64,000 bases of DNA from Juglans regia (GCF_001411555.2 NC_049909.1:992001-1056000), one strand, 5' to 3'; shown: positions 10,818 to 23,255, counted from the first letter of the stretch. Notes: generated by a model not told the origin, from the letters alone. Numbers and translations are program-made.

Positions 10818-13800
10818 GGTCCAATAACAGGATTGGAAGGGAATTCACAAAGGAAAAGATAGACAGAGCACTTGGAAATAAGGAATGGAATGATCTTTTC
10901 AGTCATGGCTCATGCACTGCCCTTGTAGCAGTAAAATCTGACCATTCCCCTCTCCTCATTGAAACATGCAGAACAAGCAATGGAAGAAGGAGAAGAAAAG
11001 TGTGCTTCAGATATGAAATGGCATGGGAACAAAAGGAAGATTGCAAAAAGGTCATTAGTGAGGCATGGAAGAAAGATAATGGATCAAGTAGTGAGGCTAG
11101 TACTCTGAGGAGACAATTAGAGGGCTGCAAACAGGAGTTACTGGTTTGGCAGCAGCATACTAAAAAACAGCAGGCTATGAGCATTACACAGGGACTACAA
11201 AACATTGGCCACCTTCAAGAAACTCGCTCAGGCAGTCACTTAGCTACCATGAAACAAGCTCAGGAGGATGTGGTGTCAGCCTTGATAGAAAATGATCTAA
11301 AGTGGTGCCAAAGGGCAAAGCAACACTAGCTTAAGCATGGAGATAGAAATACCCACTACTTTCATATGCAGGCAAGTCAAAGAAGGAAGACCAATACTAT
11401 CAAATGGGTTGAGGCCTCACAAGGAAGGTATGTTACTGAGCAGACAGAGATTGGAGGTGTGTTCACAAGTTACTTCTCTTCACTTTTTACTTCCACCCAT
11501 CCCTCAAATTTTGAAAACTGTCTATCTGCACTGGAAACAAAACTTGATTTGGAGATGCAGGCTTGGTTAATGATCCCTTTCAATAGAGAACATATAATAG
11601 AGGCTATCTTTCAGATGAATCCACTAGGGTCTCCTGGCCCTGATGGATTCCCAGCTCAATTTTATCAAAAGCACTGGGAGGTAGTGGGAGAACAAGTGTG
11701 TAATTTCGCACTCAAAGTCCTAAACCAGGGTGGATCTCTTAAGGAGGTTAATGACACCTTCATTACCCTCATACCAAAAATTAAAAACCCCAAGAGAGTT
11801 ACTGATTACAGACCAATTAGCTTGTGCAATGTGGTGTACAAAATAGTCTCCAAAACCCTTTCAAACAGGTTGAAGGCCATTCTGCCTAAGCTTATTTCCC
11901 TTAACCAAAGTGCCTTTGTACCCGAGAGACTCATTTCTGATAACACACTAGTTGCCTATGAGATCCTTCACACCATGAACTCAAAAATGAAAGGCAAAAG
12001 AGGCTTTATGGCAATGAAATTAGATATGAGTAAGGCCTACGATAGGGTGGAATGGCATTTGTTGAAGCTATTATGGCCAAGATGGAGTTCCCTCCACATT
12101 GGATTAACTTAATTCAGACCTGCCTCCAGTCTGTATCATACTCAATACTGGTTAATGGTGAGCCTCAAAAGCCTTTTTTGCCTTTAAGGGGCCTTAGACA
12201 AGGTGACCCTTTATCCCCCTACCACTTCATTTTATGTGTAGAAGCCCTCACTACCCTTTTAAACAAAGCTGAAGGCTGTGGTGTCTTGACCCCTATCCCT
12301 ATTGGAAGAGGTTCAGTATTAGTGAATCACCTATTTTTTGCAGATGATAGCCTGCTCTTCTGCCAAGCTTCAACTGAGGAACTCAGACATGTGCTCAACT
12401 TACTTGATGTATATGAGAAGGCCTCAGGACAGGTGATTAATAAAGACAAATCTTCGATTTTTTTCAGCAGAAACAATGGCCAAGCAGTTCAAAGGCAAAT
12501 TTTGGAGATTGCAGGAGTTAAATCTTCTAGCATTTTTGAAAGATACTTGGGTCTACCTGCATTGGTGGGAAGAGCAAAGCTGGCATCATTCCATTCTCTA
12601 ATTGATAGGACTTGGAGTCGAGTTACAAACTGGAAAAACAAGTTTCTCTCTTCAGCAGGGAAGGAAGTTCTCCTCAAAGCAGTCCTTCAAGCCATACCTA
12701 CCTATGCCATGGGTATGTTTTTGATACCAGCCTCTATCACTAATAAAATAAATCAGTTACTCAGGAAGTTCTGGTGGGGCTTCAATGAAGATAGCTCCAA
12801 GATTCAGTGGGTCAATTGGAAACAACTCAGCTTCAGTAAAGACATGGGAGGGCTTGGGTTTCGAGATTTGAGGAGTTTTAATCTAGCCTTACTTTCCAAG
12901 CAAGGTTCGAGAATTTTACAAAACCCAAACTCTCTGTTGGCCAGGGTTCTTAAGCAGAAGTATTTCAGCAAAGTGGGGCTTTTAGAAGCCAAAGTGGGGT
13001 CAGGGCCTTCTTTTGCCTGGAGAGGTATCCATGCAGGCCTAAGGCTATTAAAGGAAGGCCTCATATGGAGGGTGGGGAATGGACAACAAGTCAATATATG
13101 GTCAGATAAATGGCTACCCTTCTCCCATCCATATAAGATTCAGTCCACCCGAGATGTGGATTGTTGGTGTGAAAAGGTTTGTGATTTGATTGATCCCCAA
13201 ATGCAGCAATGGAAGGAATCTTTGCTCCAAGAGCTCTTCACCCAGCAGGAAATTGATGATATTAAATCAATACCAATTAGCCTTGGGGGGAGAGAGGACC
13301 AACTAGTTTGGCTATTTACTACAAATGGGAGATATACTGTCAAGAGTGGATATCACCTCAGTAAAAGTTTGGAGTGTAGCCTAGAAGGGGAGACCTTAGG
13401 CAAAGCCAAGGAAGAACAAGCTTGGAAGGCTATTTGGAAGTTGAGAGTACCCCCTGCTACCAAAATGTTTTTATGGAGAGCATGCAAGGAGGCTTTACCA
13501 ACTCTAGCAAATCTGAGAAGGAGGAAAGTTGTGGAAAATAGTTCATGTCTGATCTGTAAGCAGGAGCCAGAAACTTCTGGACATGTTCTATGGGGCTGCA
13601 TTGCTGCAAAGGATGTGTGGGGTCAGGGAGTGAAAAAAGTGCAAAAACTATCCTTTCAAAGTGATTTGATCTTTGATATCTGGTCAAGACTGGTAGAGAT
13701 GCTTAGTTTAGAGGAACTTGAAGAAGTGGCAGCTACTATGAGGGGCATATGGACTAGAAGGAACAATACTCTTCATGGTAAAGATTTCAAACATCCAAAT

Positions 13801-14330
13801 GCTCTCCACCAACTGGCCAAGGCAGAACTGGTATCATACAAGGAAACTCTAACAGAGGAGCTAGTTCTCAAGCTCCCAGCTCACGTAGGGACTCCAAAGT
13901 GGTCAAAGCCTGAGGTGGGTCCTATAAAGTCAACTAGGACGTGGCTGTAAATCAAAAGGAAGGGCACATAGGAATTGGAGTGCTCATTAGAGATCACCAA
14001 GGTTTCTTTATTGGAAGCCTACAGACACACAGATCCTTCAAAGGAACCCCTTTCGATATTGAAGCCTATGGCATACTCCTAGCAACAGTTTATTGCAAAG
14101 AGTTTGGCATAACACATTGTTTGTTGGAGGGGGATTCAAAGCAAGTAGTGGATTTAATGAATCATCACACAAAAAACTAGAGTTTGGGTGGCTGCCTGGT
14201 GGAAGATGCAAGGGTGGTACTTAACTCCTTTGCTTGTTGGTCAGTGGTTCATACATACTGAGATGCAAACATGGCAGCACATCATCTAGCAAAATCTGCT
14301 CTTGAATGCACAGAGGATCTATATGATCTT
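10818..14330 (+). pseudogene. LINE ORF2: endonuclease end, reverse transcriptase, zinc finger, RNase H
   Basis: It opens with the C-terminal part of an exonuclease-endonuclease-phosphatase domain (WSNNRIGREFTKEKIDRAL, then SDHSPLL). The RT follows: NPLGSPGPDGFPAQFYQ, DYRPISLCNVVYKI, LDMSKAYDRVEW (11500-12060), then GLRQGDPLSPY and FFADDSLLF (about 12337). A long RT-thumb region follows, then a zf-RVT domain (WKLRVPPATKMFLWRACK...CLICKQEPETSGHVLWGC, about 13430-13600) and an RNase H segment (13941-14180 and onward to HHLAKSA). Lesions are few: a nonsense codon at 11327-11329, a frameshift near 12055 and disruption near 13940. This makes it one of the better preserved coding units in the window. 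Confidence 0.92.
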
Positions 14331-14465
14331 GAAACTTGTCCCTCATGTATCTTTTCTATTGTCACAAAAGAAATGATGTAGTTGTATTACTCGATTTCTG
14401 AGTATGAATTGATGTAATTGGCACTTATGTTTAATGAGATCAGTTTCTTTTATAAAAAAAAAAAA
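10818..14465 (+). mobile_element. 5'-truncated LINE (L1-type) with poly(A) tail
   Basis: The coding sequence starts abruptly inside the endonuclease domain and ends, after RNase H and a 3' UTR, in a run of A at about 14454-14465. Abrupt 5' truncation and a 3' A-tail are the hallmarks of target-primed reverse transcription. No target duplication was found: the bases after the tail (GAATATGATCC) do not recur near 10800. The insertion site has therefore been rearranged or the 5' flank lost. Confidence 0.92.
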
Positions 14466-15554
14466 GAATATGATCCAGAAAACTTTTTAGAGATCATATT
14501 CACAGCATTAGATTGGTCAAGTAAAACTTCCTTAAAAGTAGAAATAGTTGGGCATGCACTAGTTACATGCCCTGGATCTTCACATATGTTACATTTTTCA
14601 GAAATGGATGGTAAGATTTACAACTCATTGACTTTCTTAAGCTCTATAGATTCTACCTTCTTAGAGAGTAATGCAAGTCTAGCATGTAAATCATTAGATT
14701 CTTTCAAATGATACTTTCCACCCCCACTTAAAAATTTTTTATTTTTAGATCTATCATGCACCTTAGAAACATCCCATGACTAAGCATTTTCAGACAAATA
14801 GTCAAAGTAGTCAAAGGCCTCCAAGGGTTCTTTATTAAAAAAATTCACCATTGCACATGGTTTCCACAAATTGTCTCATCTTTGGTTGTAAACCCTTGTA
14901 GAAAAAACTTATGACCCTCCAATTCTCATATCCATGATAAGGACATGCATTTAATAAGTCTTTAAAATGTTCCCAGCAGTGATAAAATGTTTCTACATCC
15001 TTTTGACCAAAATTCATAATTTGTCTTTTCAAGGCATTCTTCCTATGCATAGGGAAATTTTTTTAAAAAAATTTAGTTTGCATTTCTTGCCAAGTCCAAA
15101 TAGACGTTGGCCTTAAGGAGTTTAGCTAGGTTTTAGCCTTGTCCTTAAGAGAAAATGGGAACAGTTTTAACCTAATGACTTCCTCAGTGCATGTTCTATC
15201 CATGAAAGTTAAGCAAACTTCTTCAAACTCTTTGATGTGCAAATAAGGGTTTTCTGATTCTATGCCATGAAAATTTGGTAACAATGGAATCATCTCAGGT
15301 TTGAAGTTCAAATTATTTGCATTCAAAGGTTGAATGATACAAGAGGGTGGACTAATCCTATCAGACTGCAAATATTCTCTAAGTGTCCTATTAGGATTTA
15401 CCATTTCCTTATCATTTTGATCATTTTCAGCCATGTTGCTATGAGTATTTGATGATTCAAATGCTGAATCATGAGAAACAAATTCACCCCAAGATGAGGT
15501 TGATGATTCAGTCCTAGAAAGTTTATATGTGCTATCTCTAGCCCAACTAGACAA
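14466..15554 (-). pseudogene. Athila/Tat-type gag remnant
   Basis: The N-terminal half (15126-15554) has NRTLREYLQ...PPSCIIQPL, then a PLLPNFHGIESENPYLHIKEFEEVC block and RLKLFPFSLKDKAKT, which is the Ty3/gypsy gag core. A second piece (14835-15050) continues with FGQKDVETFYHCWEHFKDLLNACPYHGYENW and FYKGLQPKMRQFVE. A zinc knuckle CNICEDPGHVTSAC lies at about 14554-14595. Stops and frame breaks near 15060-15125, 14830 and 14630 separate the pieces. The protein would be the capsid/nucleocapsid precursor; here it is inactive. Confidence 0.88.
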
Positions 15555-15686
15555 GCAAATTCAGCAAAATAAAATAAAAGCAAACAAATAAAATGAGAGG
15601 AAAAAATATCACCCAAGTTGTGAAGAGGTTCACAACTCCACAAACACCCTCAAAGTAATAAAATAATGTTCTGAAAACACCAGTTG

Positions 15687-15704
15687 TCCCCGACAACGGC
15701 GCCA
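15687..15704 (-). other. Primer-binding site, Asp-tRNA type
   Basis: TGGCGCCGTTGTCGGGGA on the minus strand closely matches the sequence complementary to the 3' end of plant tRNA-Asp used by Athila/Tat elements. It lies 6 bp inside the LTR end. Confidence 0.88.
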
Positions 15705-15710
15705 AAAACT

Positions 15711-17103
15711 TGACTCGGTCTCAAATGTGTTTCCAACTGTAGAAGTGTCAAGTTGTATCAAGGATAAGTCCAGAATCGTATTCCACAGGGACAAATGATT
15801 TTCAAAGTATTTGTGAAGGCTTATTGTTAGAATATGGTGATGTAAAATGCTATGTAAAGTTCTTTTTGGATTTTGATGCTTATTAAAACAGTTTGGAAAG
15901 ATAAAAAGTAATTTATACACAGTAAGGGATTTGCTGGCAATGGACTGTTTGGTGGAGCTTGGAGGATCTCGGATCTATGACTTTGCTCTAAAATATATGA
16001 ATTAAATCATGCACAATTGGATTTCTAAAAATGAAATGGTTCCAAAGATGTTATAAAAGTATTTTTAGTTTTATCTAGGCACAACAAAGTTACTAATCAG
16101 TAGCTAAAATTGACAAGTTCACAGAATCAATTTGACAAACACTTGGGTTACAGTTTAAGACATCCTTTGTTTCCACCATTTGCAAGGTTTTCTAGGCATT
16201 ACTCTCCTCTTACTAACCCAATCAAGGTATTAATAAAATGGAATGTGGAAAATATAAGTTCAAAGTAAGTATGCTAGTACCTAAAACAAAATATCATCAC
16301 TAAGCATCCATCGAAATCACTATAATACGCAGTTGATGGAATCCTTGATTAATTCAAGGTTCTGATGTGTTGTGTGTCTACAACAAAGCAAGAACAAGAG
16401 CAAGAGATTTCATCAAACTTCCCTTTCCATAATTCAATTTCAAGCAAAGTAAGACATGCAATCGAAGCTACAGAAAAGCCAGCAAGCAATGAAGAACAAT
16501 AGAAAGTTTTACCGCAACACAAGCTATGGAGTTAGCCTAAGTTTACCATCATTAACATTAGAACTCAACAAAAATGAAAACCCTAAAAATTCTTAAAATT
16601 TTCTGGAATGCAAGAGCAGAAAAATAAAACCGAATCTTCACCCCTCTCCAATTCCAACTCTCTTTCATATTTATCATGCCTTCCATGGTCATCTTCTCTC
16701 TCTTCGTAACCGCTGCCTTTATCCTTTGCTACGGACGTCTCCTTCGCGTAACCGTATTGCCCCCTTTGCCTTTTACCTTCTATTTCTCTCTTTTCTTTTG
16801 TCTCTCGAATGTTCCTTCCCGAAATGTTCTTCCCTTCTTCTCCTGTTAGCAGACGTGTGCCTCAATCTTCCATTGCTATGTTATGAAACATGTAAGCCTT
16901 ATTGCAGGCATGGGCCTCAACCTTCACACATGAGAATTAAGCCTGTGTAAGTCTAAGCTAAGTAAAACTATGCCCAAGTCTATTTTTACTGTGTAATCAG
17001 TCTTTTCATGTCAACAACCCAACTGTCATTTATTGTTTATTAAATACTCTTTTTGCAAATCAAACTTATTTAATCAAGTGTAATAAGAGTACTTAACACA
17101 ACA
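15711..17103 (-). repeat. 5' LTR of the Athila/Tat-type element (about 1.39 kb)
   Basis: Read on the minus strand it would start TGTTGTGTTAAG at 17103 and end CCGAGTCA at 15711, giving TG...CA ends. The inner end is fixed by the primer site. The outer end is inferred from the TG and from the change of sequence character, since the partner LTR is missing. No coding frame of note lies inside (16726-16950 is CT-rich). Confidence 0.65.
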
Positions 17104-17159
17104 TTATTTCCCTTTTATCAATCACATTTCACATTTCCCTTTTAGGTTTGACAGGCTTT

Positions 17160-17626
17160 CTCCATATCTCCTTATAAACCTTGTTGGAATCCTCTCTTTC
17201 TTCATCTTCACGAATTCAAAAGAAAACTCTCCACTGATGATAAGTGCATATTTAAGTTGAATAAAGGCTCCCACCATACTCACATCGGCCCCATCAAAAC
17301 TTTGAACAAATCTTCACCAACCAACAAATTTAACATGTATTCCACCATCACCCTTTAAGATCAAAATCAAAATAAACAAAGTGAAATAGCTTACCCAAAT
17401 CTTTGTTCCCCCAACGATTCTCCACAATTTCTTTTCCCTTTCCTCTATCAAACGCCTCAAAAACCACTTTAAGTGGCAATATGTCAAACATATAGTGAGA
17501 AACAAATTTCTTACCCCTACAATTCCAAGTAAGGAAGAGGACATTAGTGTTAGAGTTATCTCCACTAAAATTAACAAGTCCATCCAATACCAGCTTCAAG
17601 GCTTCTTCATTGAACTGGGATATGTG
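17160..17626 (-). pseudogene. Captured coding frame B, not recognised
   Basis: After one TAG at 17627-17629 the CDPK frame continues without shift into a segment reading ...SQFNEEALKLVLDGLV and then NVLFLTW and KVVFEAFDRGKGKEIVENRWG. The frame breaks near 17350. A shifted frame then gives GDGGIHVKFVGW and a further coding-like stretch. I do not recognise the family. Its Trp/Phe-rich pattern looks like a folded domain rather than random sequence. Because it shares frame and strand with the CDPK piece, I infer it is another captured exon set. Confidence 0.5.
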
Positions 17627-17647
17627 CTATGCTGCTTCAATATCATA

Positions 17648-18042
17648 CTTAAGAACTGCACTGTCAATTGGCTTGTCTGGTGTTTCTCCATCTTCTTTAA
17701 TCCACATGTGTTCTAGAATCTGAGTAGAAGTAATCCTTTTCTTTGAGTCCCGTGTTAGCATCTTGCAAACCAAGTCCTTGGCATTACTTGAAATAGCTGG
17801 CCATGGCTTGCTTTCAAAGTCGATTTCCCCTTGCATAATAGTATCTAAAATCTCCTTCTCCGTCTTCGCCCAAAATGGAGGTACGCCATTGAATAATATA
17901 TATATGATAAATCCTCCACTCCAAATGTCTCTTTCCTTCCCATATCTCTGATGTAATACTTTAGGTGCAACATAATAAATACTCCCATCTATATCCCGGT
18001 ACACCTTCCCTTCTCAGATGCGGACAAGCCAAAATCCATTCG
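17648..18042 (-). pseudogene. Calcium-dependent protein kinase (CDPK) fragment
   Basis: The minus strand encodes the C-lobe of a plant CDPK: DFGLS (about 18028-18036), then [13 protein letters not shown] (usually APE), the W of [52 protein letters not shown], then [11 protein letters not shown] and DKPIDSAVL. CDPKs phosphorylate Ser/Thr targets in response to Ca2+. Only the segment from the DFG loop to the start of the autoinhibitory junction is present. The N-lobe, catalytic loop and EF-hands are missing. A 1-bp frameshift lies between DFGLS and VYRDI, and APE is APK. It is uninterrupted by introns over its length. Upstream it joins the FLX-like fragment, downstream frame B. Confidence 0.9.
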
Positions 18043-18063
18043 CAAGTTCTTTTCCATTGTCTG
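18043..18063 (-). pseudogene. FLX-like fragment, end part separated by LTR B
   Basis: Encodes TMEKNL on the minus strand. Joined to the QRQ at 28792-28800 it gives the FLX-family block QRQ-x-MEKNL. This short piece shows that the FLX-like frame was continuous before the LTR B insertion. It is followed at once by the CDPK DFG block. Confidence 0.75.
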
Positions 18064-18620
18064 TGTGATACTCCGTATTTTAGTATATTTTAATTAAAGG
18101 ATTATTTTAATTAATTTAAATATTGGTTTTCTTGTTTTAAAATTTATTGGGTTTCTCGTTGGTTTATTTCATGATTTTTAAGTTGTGAAATCTATTTTGG
18201 TGTGCTTTCTTAATATTAAATATTGTTTTGCATTTAAATTGTTCTTTAATTTAAATTATTTGTTTGTGGATTTTAAAATTATTGTGATGTTGGATTTAAT
18301 TATTTTATTTTACGTAGTCTTTGTGTTTAAATTATTTTATTTAAATTTATTTTTTTGAAATAATTTTCGTTGGATCATTTTGTGACCCAAGACGTGAGGA
18401 TTGAACCTCATTTCTTTCCCTCACTTTTTTCTTATCCTCTTTTTCTTTTCTTCCTCTTTTCTTTTCCCCCCATTTATTTTCTCCTCTCTCTCTCCTCTCT
18501 CCCGCACGCACACATCCCTCCCTCCCCGTCCGCGCTTCGTCCTCCAGCTTCCAACGCTGCGCGCTGCTGTGGTTGGCACTGCCCCTCCCTTTCTCTTCCT
18601 CTCCTGCCGACGACCTCCCC

Positions 18621-20741
18621 TGTAACACCCTGTATTTTAGTGTATTTTTAATGAATGATTATTTTTACTAATTTAAAGTTTATTCTCTTGTTTTAAAATT
18701 GGATGAATTTTTAGTGGGTTTATTGTTATGATTTTAATTTTGTGAAAATTATTTTGATGTACTTTCATAATATTTAATTATTGTTATGCATTTAAATTTC
18801 TCTTTATTCTAAATTATTTTATTGTTGGTTTTAATTATTTTATTTTCATTTAATCACTACGTTCGAATTATTTTATTTTACTTGTTGTTTTGAAATCGTT
18901 TCCTTTGGATTATTTTTGTGACCCAAGATGTGAGGACTGGACCTCATTTCTTTCCCTCCATTTTCTCTTTCCTCTCTTTTTCTTTATTCTTTTCTTTTCT
19001 TTTTCTTCTTTTCTTTCTTCTCCCTCTGCTTCCCGCGCGACACCCCTCTCCCTCTCTCTCCCCATGTGCTTCTCCTTCTCCACCCAGCCACCTCCACGCA
19101 CAGCCGTGCGTGACACCGCCCCTCCCATAAGCTTCCCGACTAGCCGACCATCATCCCCCACCAATCTCAGCCCCGAACTCGCTGCCATTTGTCCCCACAG
19201 CGTTCTCTTCACTCCAGCGTTGCCGTCGCGCCACTTCCGGCCACCATTTCTTCACCACTTTATCATCGACCTCATAGCAACCCAATGGACCCATCCTCAC
19301 CTCCGCTCTGTCATCGGTGAAGCACATTCATCAACATTTCCGTTTTGGACTTTTTGGTCTTCAATCGCTGCCCACGCCGCCACCCATGGCCAACCACCAC
19401 CACCACTAGTTTCACTGACATCCCTAAGCTCTATCCTATCAATCTCGAGTCTTAGTTTGTCCCCGTTCAAAAGTGGGTTTTTGAGACCCACGGCCACAGT
19501 GCATTTTGTAATGTTACATTTCTGAGCCATCACTTCTTGCACCTCCGGGATCCTCCGAAAATTATTATTTAGCACTGTAAGTATTTTTCCAAATAACTTT
19601 TGAGATTTAAATGTATTTTTGCACTAACTCATTACACTGTGATCTGGTTGGTTTTGCCGGACTGAGTCCGAGGAGTACGGGGGTCGGATGGATTGGAGGA
19701 TGGAGTTGTTTGTGTGTTTGGTGTGTTGGGAGTTGTTGGTTATTGAGATGTTACATGTACATGGCATATTTGCACGCATGATCATGTTTGTAAAAGAAAC
19801 TAGGTTTTCGTGTAATTGCATTCATGTTCATGTGTATTTTATGAAAACTGAGTTTTCATGTGAGAATGGATTTTGGGTGCGTGTGTATCACGACCCCAAA
19901 CTGAGATGGGACATTATCTCGGTGGAGCTCTTCTGGTCACTCGGGAGCGGAATATACTGAGTGACGTCCCCTGGATTGTCGCTGGCCAACAATGGGATCA
20001 GACGAGATGGTCTCGTGCCGACTCTGTGGCCCCTCTGCTGGCGGGGACCAGAGGATATTTGGCCACGAACGCGCTGGGCGCGGAGCTGGGCATTGGTACG
20101 AAGTTAGGACGTGCATATGGTCTCTAGGGGAGATCATGGTGCATATGATAATAATGGATTAATGGACTATTTTCTGGAAAAATAGCATGTGTTGGATATG
20201 GATTTTGTGTGAATCATTTTCAGGGAAAATGTTTTACAGATATATTTAGGCCAAAATGGGATTTTGGCGTGTGTGGAAAATAATCATTTTCGAGGAAAAT
20301 GACATTTTGGGGCATAATGCATATTTCATCATGTGCATGCATTATTGATGGTAGCATTAATGCATTTGTAATCTCGTGGTTGTTTGATTTATACTTACCT
20401 GCGGTATCCTTTTTGGTAACGTATATTTTGATGCATATGAAGCTGAGGGTGAACCTGAAAATTCGGCTCCACCCGAGGAGTGATTTGGGATCACTCATTT
20501 TATTTTGGGACTTGTATTATATTTTATTTGGGATGACTGTATAACTTTTAAACTACTTTTACTGATATTTAAATTATGTTTAAATTCTGGTACTTAGTTG
20601 ACTTAATTATCCGCTACGTTGTTTTTGTACACTGTTGCATGTACACACACTTGACACTATCGTTGGGATGCATGACCGTGTTGTCATCATCCTAGCGTCT
20701 CGATCCCCGAGTTTCTGTACATGGGGGTCAGGGGGGCCACA
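18621..20741 (+). mobile_element. Solo LTR C (about 2.12 kb)
   Basis: Starts TGTAACACCCTGTATTTTAG and ends GGGGGGCCACA. It is flanked by a perfect TCCCC duplication (18616-18620 and 20742-20746) inside LTR B. It is collinear with LTR A over its full length. The LTR B sequence resumes directly after the duplication with the block expected from comparison with LTR A (the ACCATTTCTTCACCAC stretch near 20835 matches 3402). So C inserted into B. Confidence 0.95.
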
Positions 20742-22030
20742 TCCCCCTCCGGTTTTCAGCTCCTCCCTCACCGCCGTGAGCCCCCACGCATGGTATCAAG
20801 CCGCGGCACCCTTTGAGCTCGCGCGCCACCTCTGGCCACCATTTCTTCACCACATCTTCCTTGACCTCCTAGCAAGCTAACCCACCCAATCCCCAGCTCC
20901 AATCCACCACCGGTGAAGCTCCACCATCCACATTTTTGTTTTGAGCATTTTGGCATCCAAACACCTCCCACGCCGCCACCCATGGCTAACCACCACCAAC
21001 ATTGGCTTCACCGACATCCCTAAGTCCTTCCATATCAATCTTGGGTTTTGGTTTGCCCTTGTTCAAAAGTGGGTTTTTGAGACCCACGGCCACAGTGCAT
21101 TTTGCACTGTTCTGTTGCTGTGTCGCCACCTCTTGCACCTCCGTGATGTTTCAAAAATTATATTATAGCATTGTAAGTATTTTCTCAAAGAACTTTTGAG
21201 ATTTAAGTGTATTTTGTGCTAACCCATTTACTGTGAATTAGTTGGTTGTGCCGGACTGAGTCTGAGGAGTAAGGGGGTCAGTTGGATTGGATGATGAAGT
21301 TGTTTTTGTGATTGGTTTATGCTATGAGATTTGTTGGCTGTTTCGGTTTTAAATATTGCTGTTTTGAGTTTGACGTTGGTTATGGTGGATATTGGTGATT
21401 TTAGGAAGTGATAATATATTTTGGGATTATGAGGGTTTCAAGTTTTGAGGAATTAAAATAGGTTATTTTAGAATCTTAGGCTTAAATATTGAAATCCGTG
21501 ATTGATTGAAAACTTACGAAAATTACGTGATTATTTTTATAGGTGACGATTTATAGTCGACTCGACATTTTTTAAGAAAATTCTGAAAGGCTAAGAAGTT
21601 CAGGTAAGCGGGGTTCCTATACTAGATTTTGCATAAAAATAAAATGGTCTGAGGTCAATTTTGAAAATGTGCATGTTTTGTTATGAAAGGAAATTTTGAA
21701 AACGACCTTAGTTATTTGTTTTGCATGACTCATGAAATTCTGTTTAAGAATAAAGTACTTTCTGTTATGACTGGTGCAGACATGAGCAAAGTTTTGGCCT
21801 TATGTTTCTGAACTATACAAAAGATAGCGAATATGAAAAATTGTGCATAAATTATATTTTTGTGATCTAATGTTGTTCTATTCTGTAAATGTTCTGTACT
21901 CTGATGTGATATGATGTAATTTTTGAAACCTTTGGCATGACATTCTGTTTCTATTCTGACATTACCACGGGTGTAAAACTGTGGCTTCTGTTTGGGTTGG
22001 TACCAACTTTTCTTTTTTTGGTGCACCCAC

Positions 22031-22836
22031 TGATGCAAACCAAGGAGCTGGACATGCTGATCATACAAGTGGGAATGGAGCTGAATTTGCACAAGACCCT
22101 TTGTCACTTCCTAGTGGCCCAATTACAAGACTTAGAGCCAAACGTTTCAAGGAAGCACTAAATGGGCTAATCCAAGAGAATTGGGCTGATTCTAAAAAGA
22201 CCAAGATGGGCTCAAATAATATTCAAGACTTAGTCCATGTCATCAAGGCAATTGAAGAGGCTAATTAGCACATAGAAATATGATGAATGGTCTGACCATT
22301 AAAGGACGTGAATTTGTTAAGTTTCAAGAATATTAAATAGGTGAATGAACTTGGTCTTGCCTGGGTACGTGAAATACATTGAATTTAGTCATTTAGTCAT
22401 TTCTGGCTGCCTCTAGAAGTCCAAGAGGCCTAAAATTCGTGGGACTTGTTATGTTAATATTTGTGTTGCTTTTAAAGCTGTAGTTATGACTTTTCCTATT
22501 CTTGGAGGGTTGTTCCAAGTATATAAAGGGGTTATTTCGAGTTTTAATATCAGATTTGAAATTTCAGAAACTTATTTGTCTTTGTGAGGTCTTGTGTTCC
22601 TCTTGGTTCTTCAAAGAACTCCTTGAACTTATCAAGTTAATCTTGTGGCGTTCAAGCTCCAAACTTATCACCTTGATTCTGATTTCTGGGTGTGGCGTTT
22701 TCAATCCTTCGTAGTCTTGGTTCTCATCTAGTTGGGTGACTGGTCAAGGCTCAACAAATCTTGTCAATACGATCTTGGGGTTCCAAGCCATCATTGTTAT
22801 CGGGTTTCTTCACAATTGTTGGTGGAGTTCATATCA
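22031..22836 (+). repeat. 5' LTR of gypsy element D (806 bp)
   Basis: TGATGCAAAC start and TTCATATCA end. It is about 99% identical to 27287-28091. The first about 230 bp hold a translatable frame that, in the 3' LTR copy, is the C-terminal tail of pol. Confidence 0.96.
22520..22528 (+). promoter_or_regulatory. TATA box in the 5' LTR of element D
   Basis: TATATAAAG lies about two-thirds into the LTR, a fitting place for the U3 promoter that would drive the genomic RNA. The same site recurs in the 3' LTR at 27776-27784. Confidence 0.65.
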
Positions 22837-22839
22837 TTT

Positions 22840-22851
22840 TGGTATCAGAGC
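22840..22851 (+). other. Primer-binding site of element D (initiator Met tRNA)
   Basis: TGGTATCAGAGC lies 3 bp after the LTR end and is the standard plant initiator Met-tRNA complement. An A-rich leader (to 23255, with A-runs near 22905-22950) separates it from gag. Confidence 0.95.
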
Positions 22852-23255
22852 TTTGGTTCTAAGATAAGTTTGTCTATCTTTTATTTTCGTTCTATTTCCT
22901 GTAAAAAAAAAAAAAAACGAAAAAAGATATTGTGGAAAAAAAAAAAGGTACACGATTCCAGTAAGAAAACTTCTTCCTTTCAATCTTGTATCTCACCTTA
23001 TTCAAGTACTTGAACTTTTGATGAGTTTTGGTTGTTTATTTTCTGAATTGCTGCTGGATTATTTTGAATGAGTTTCTTGAAGTTCGATTAAGAACTAAAG
23101 AAGACACAGAAGAGTGGAAAAAGGCAAGAGTGCGAGACCATATGAGGGTAAAAGCCGTTTAGAGTGAAAACACGAGTGCAAGTGTATCAATTCTTGAGTG
23201 AAACACGTGAGGGAGTGCTTGTGAGGATTCTAACTTTGTTTGCAAATTTTAAAAC

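Larger units (their letters stand above)
14466..17103 (-). mobile_element. Ty3/gypsy fragment, Athila/Tat type (5' LTR, PBS, gag)
   Basis: On the minus strand the order is LTR (17103-15711), primer site (15704-15687), then gag (to 14466). The element is cut by the LINE poly(A) junction at 14465, so all of pol and the 3' LTR are absent. The Asp-tRNA-type primer site and gag sequence point to the Athila/Tat side of Ty3/gypsy. The outer flank at 17104 (TTATT) has no partner. Confidence 0.82.
17104..18063 (-). mobile_element. Distal part of the captured-gene array (element E, split)
   Basis: This segment and 28792-30404 were contiguous before LTR B inserted, as shown by the GTCTG duplication (18059-18063 and 28792-28796) and the coding frame that continues across it. 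It contains the end of the FLX-like fragment, a CDPK kinase fragment and an unrecognised coding frame (B), all on the minus strand. Beyond 17348 the sequence keeps a coding look in a shifted frame to about 17160 and then meets the Athila-type LTR. No second LTR matching 29946-30404 is seen, so the far end of the element is lost. Confidence 0.6.
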
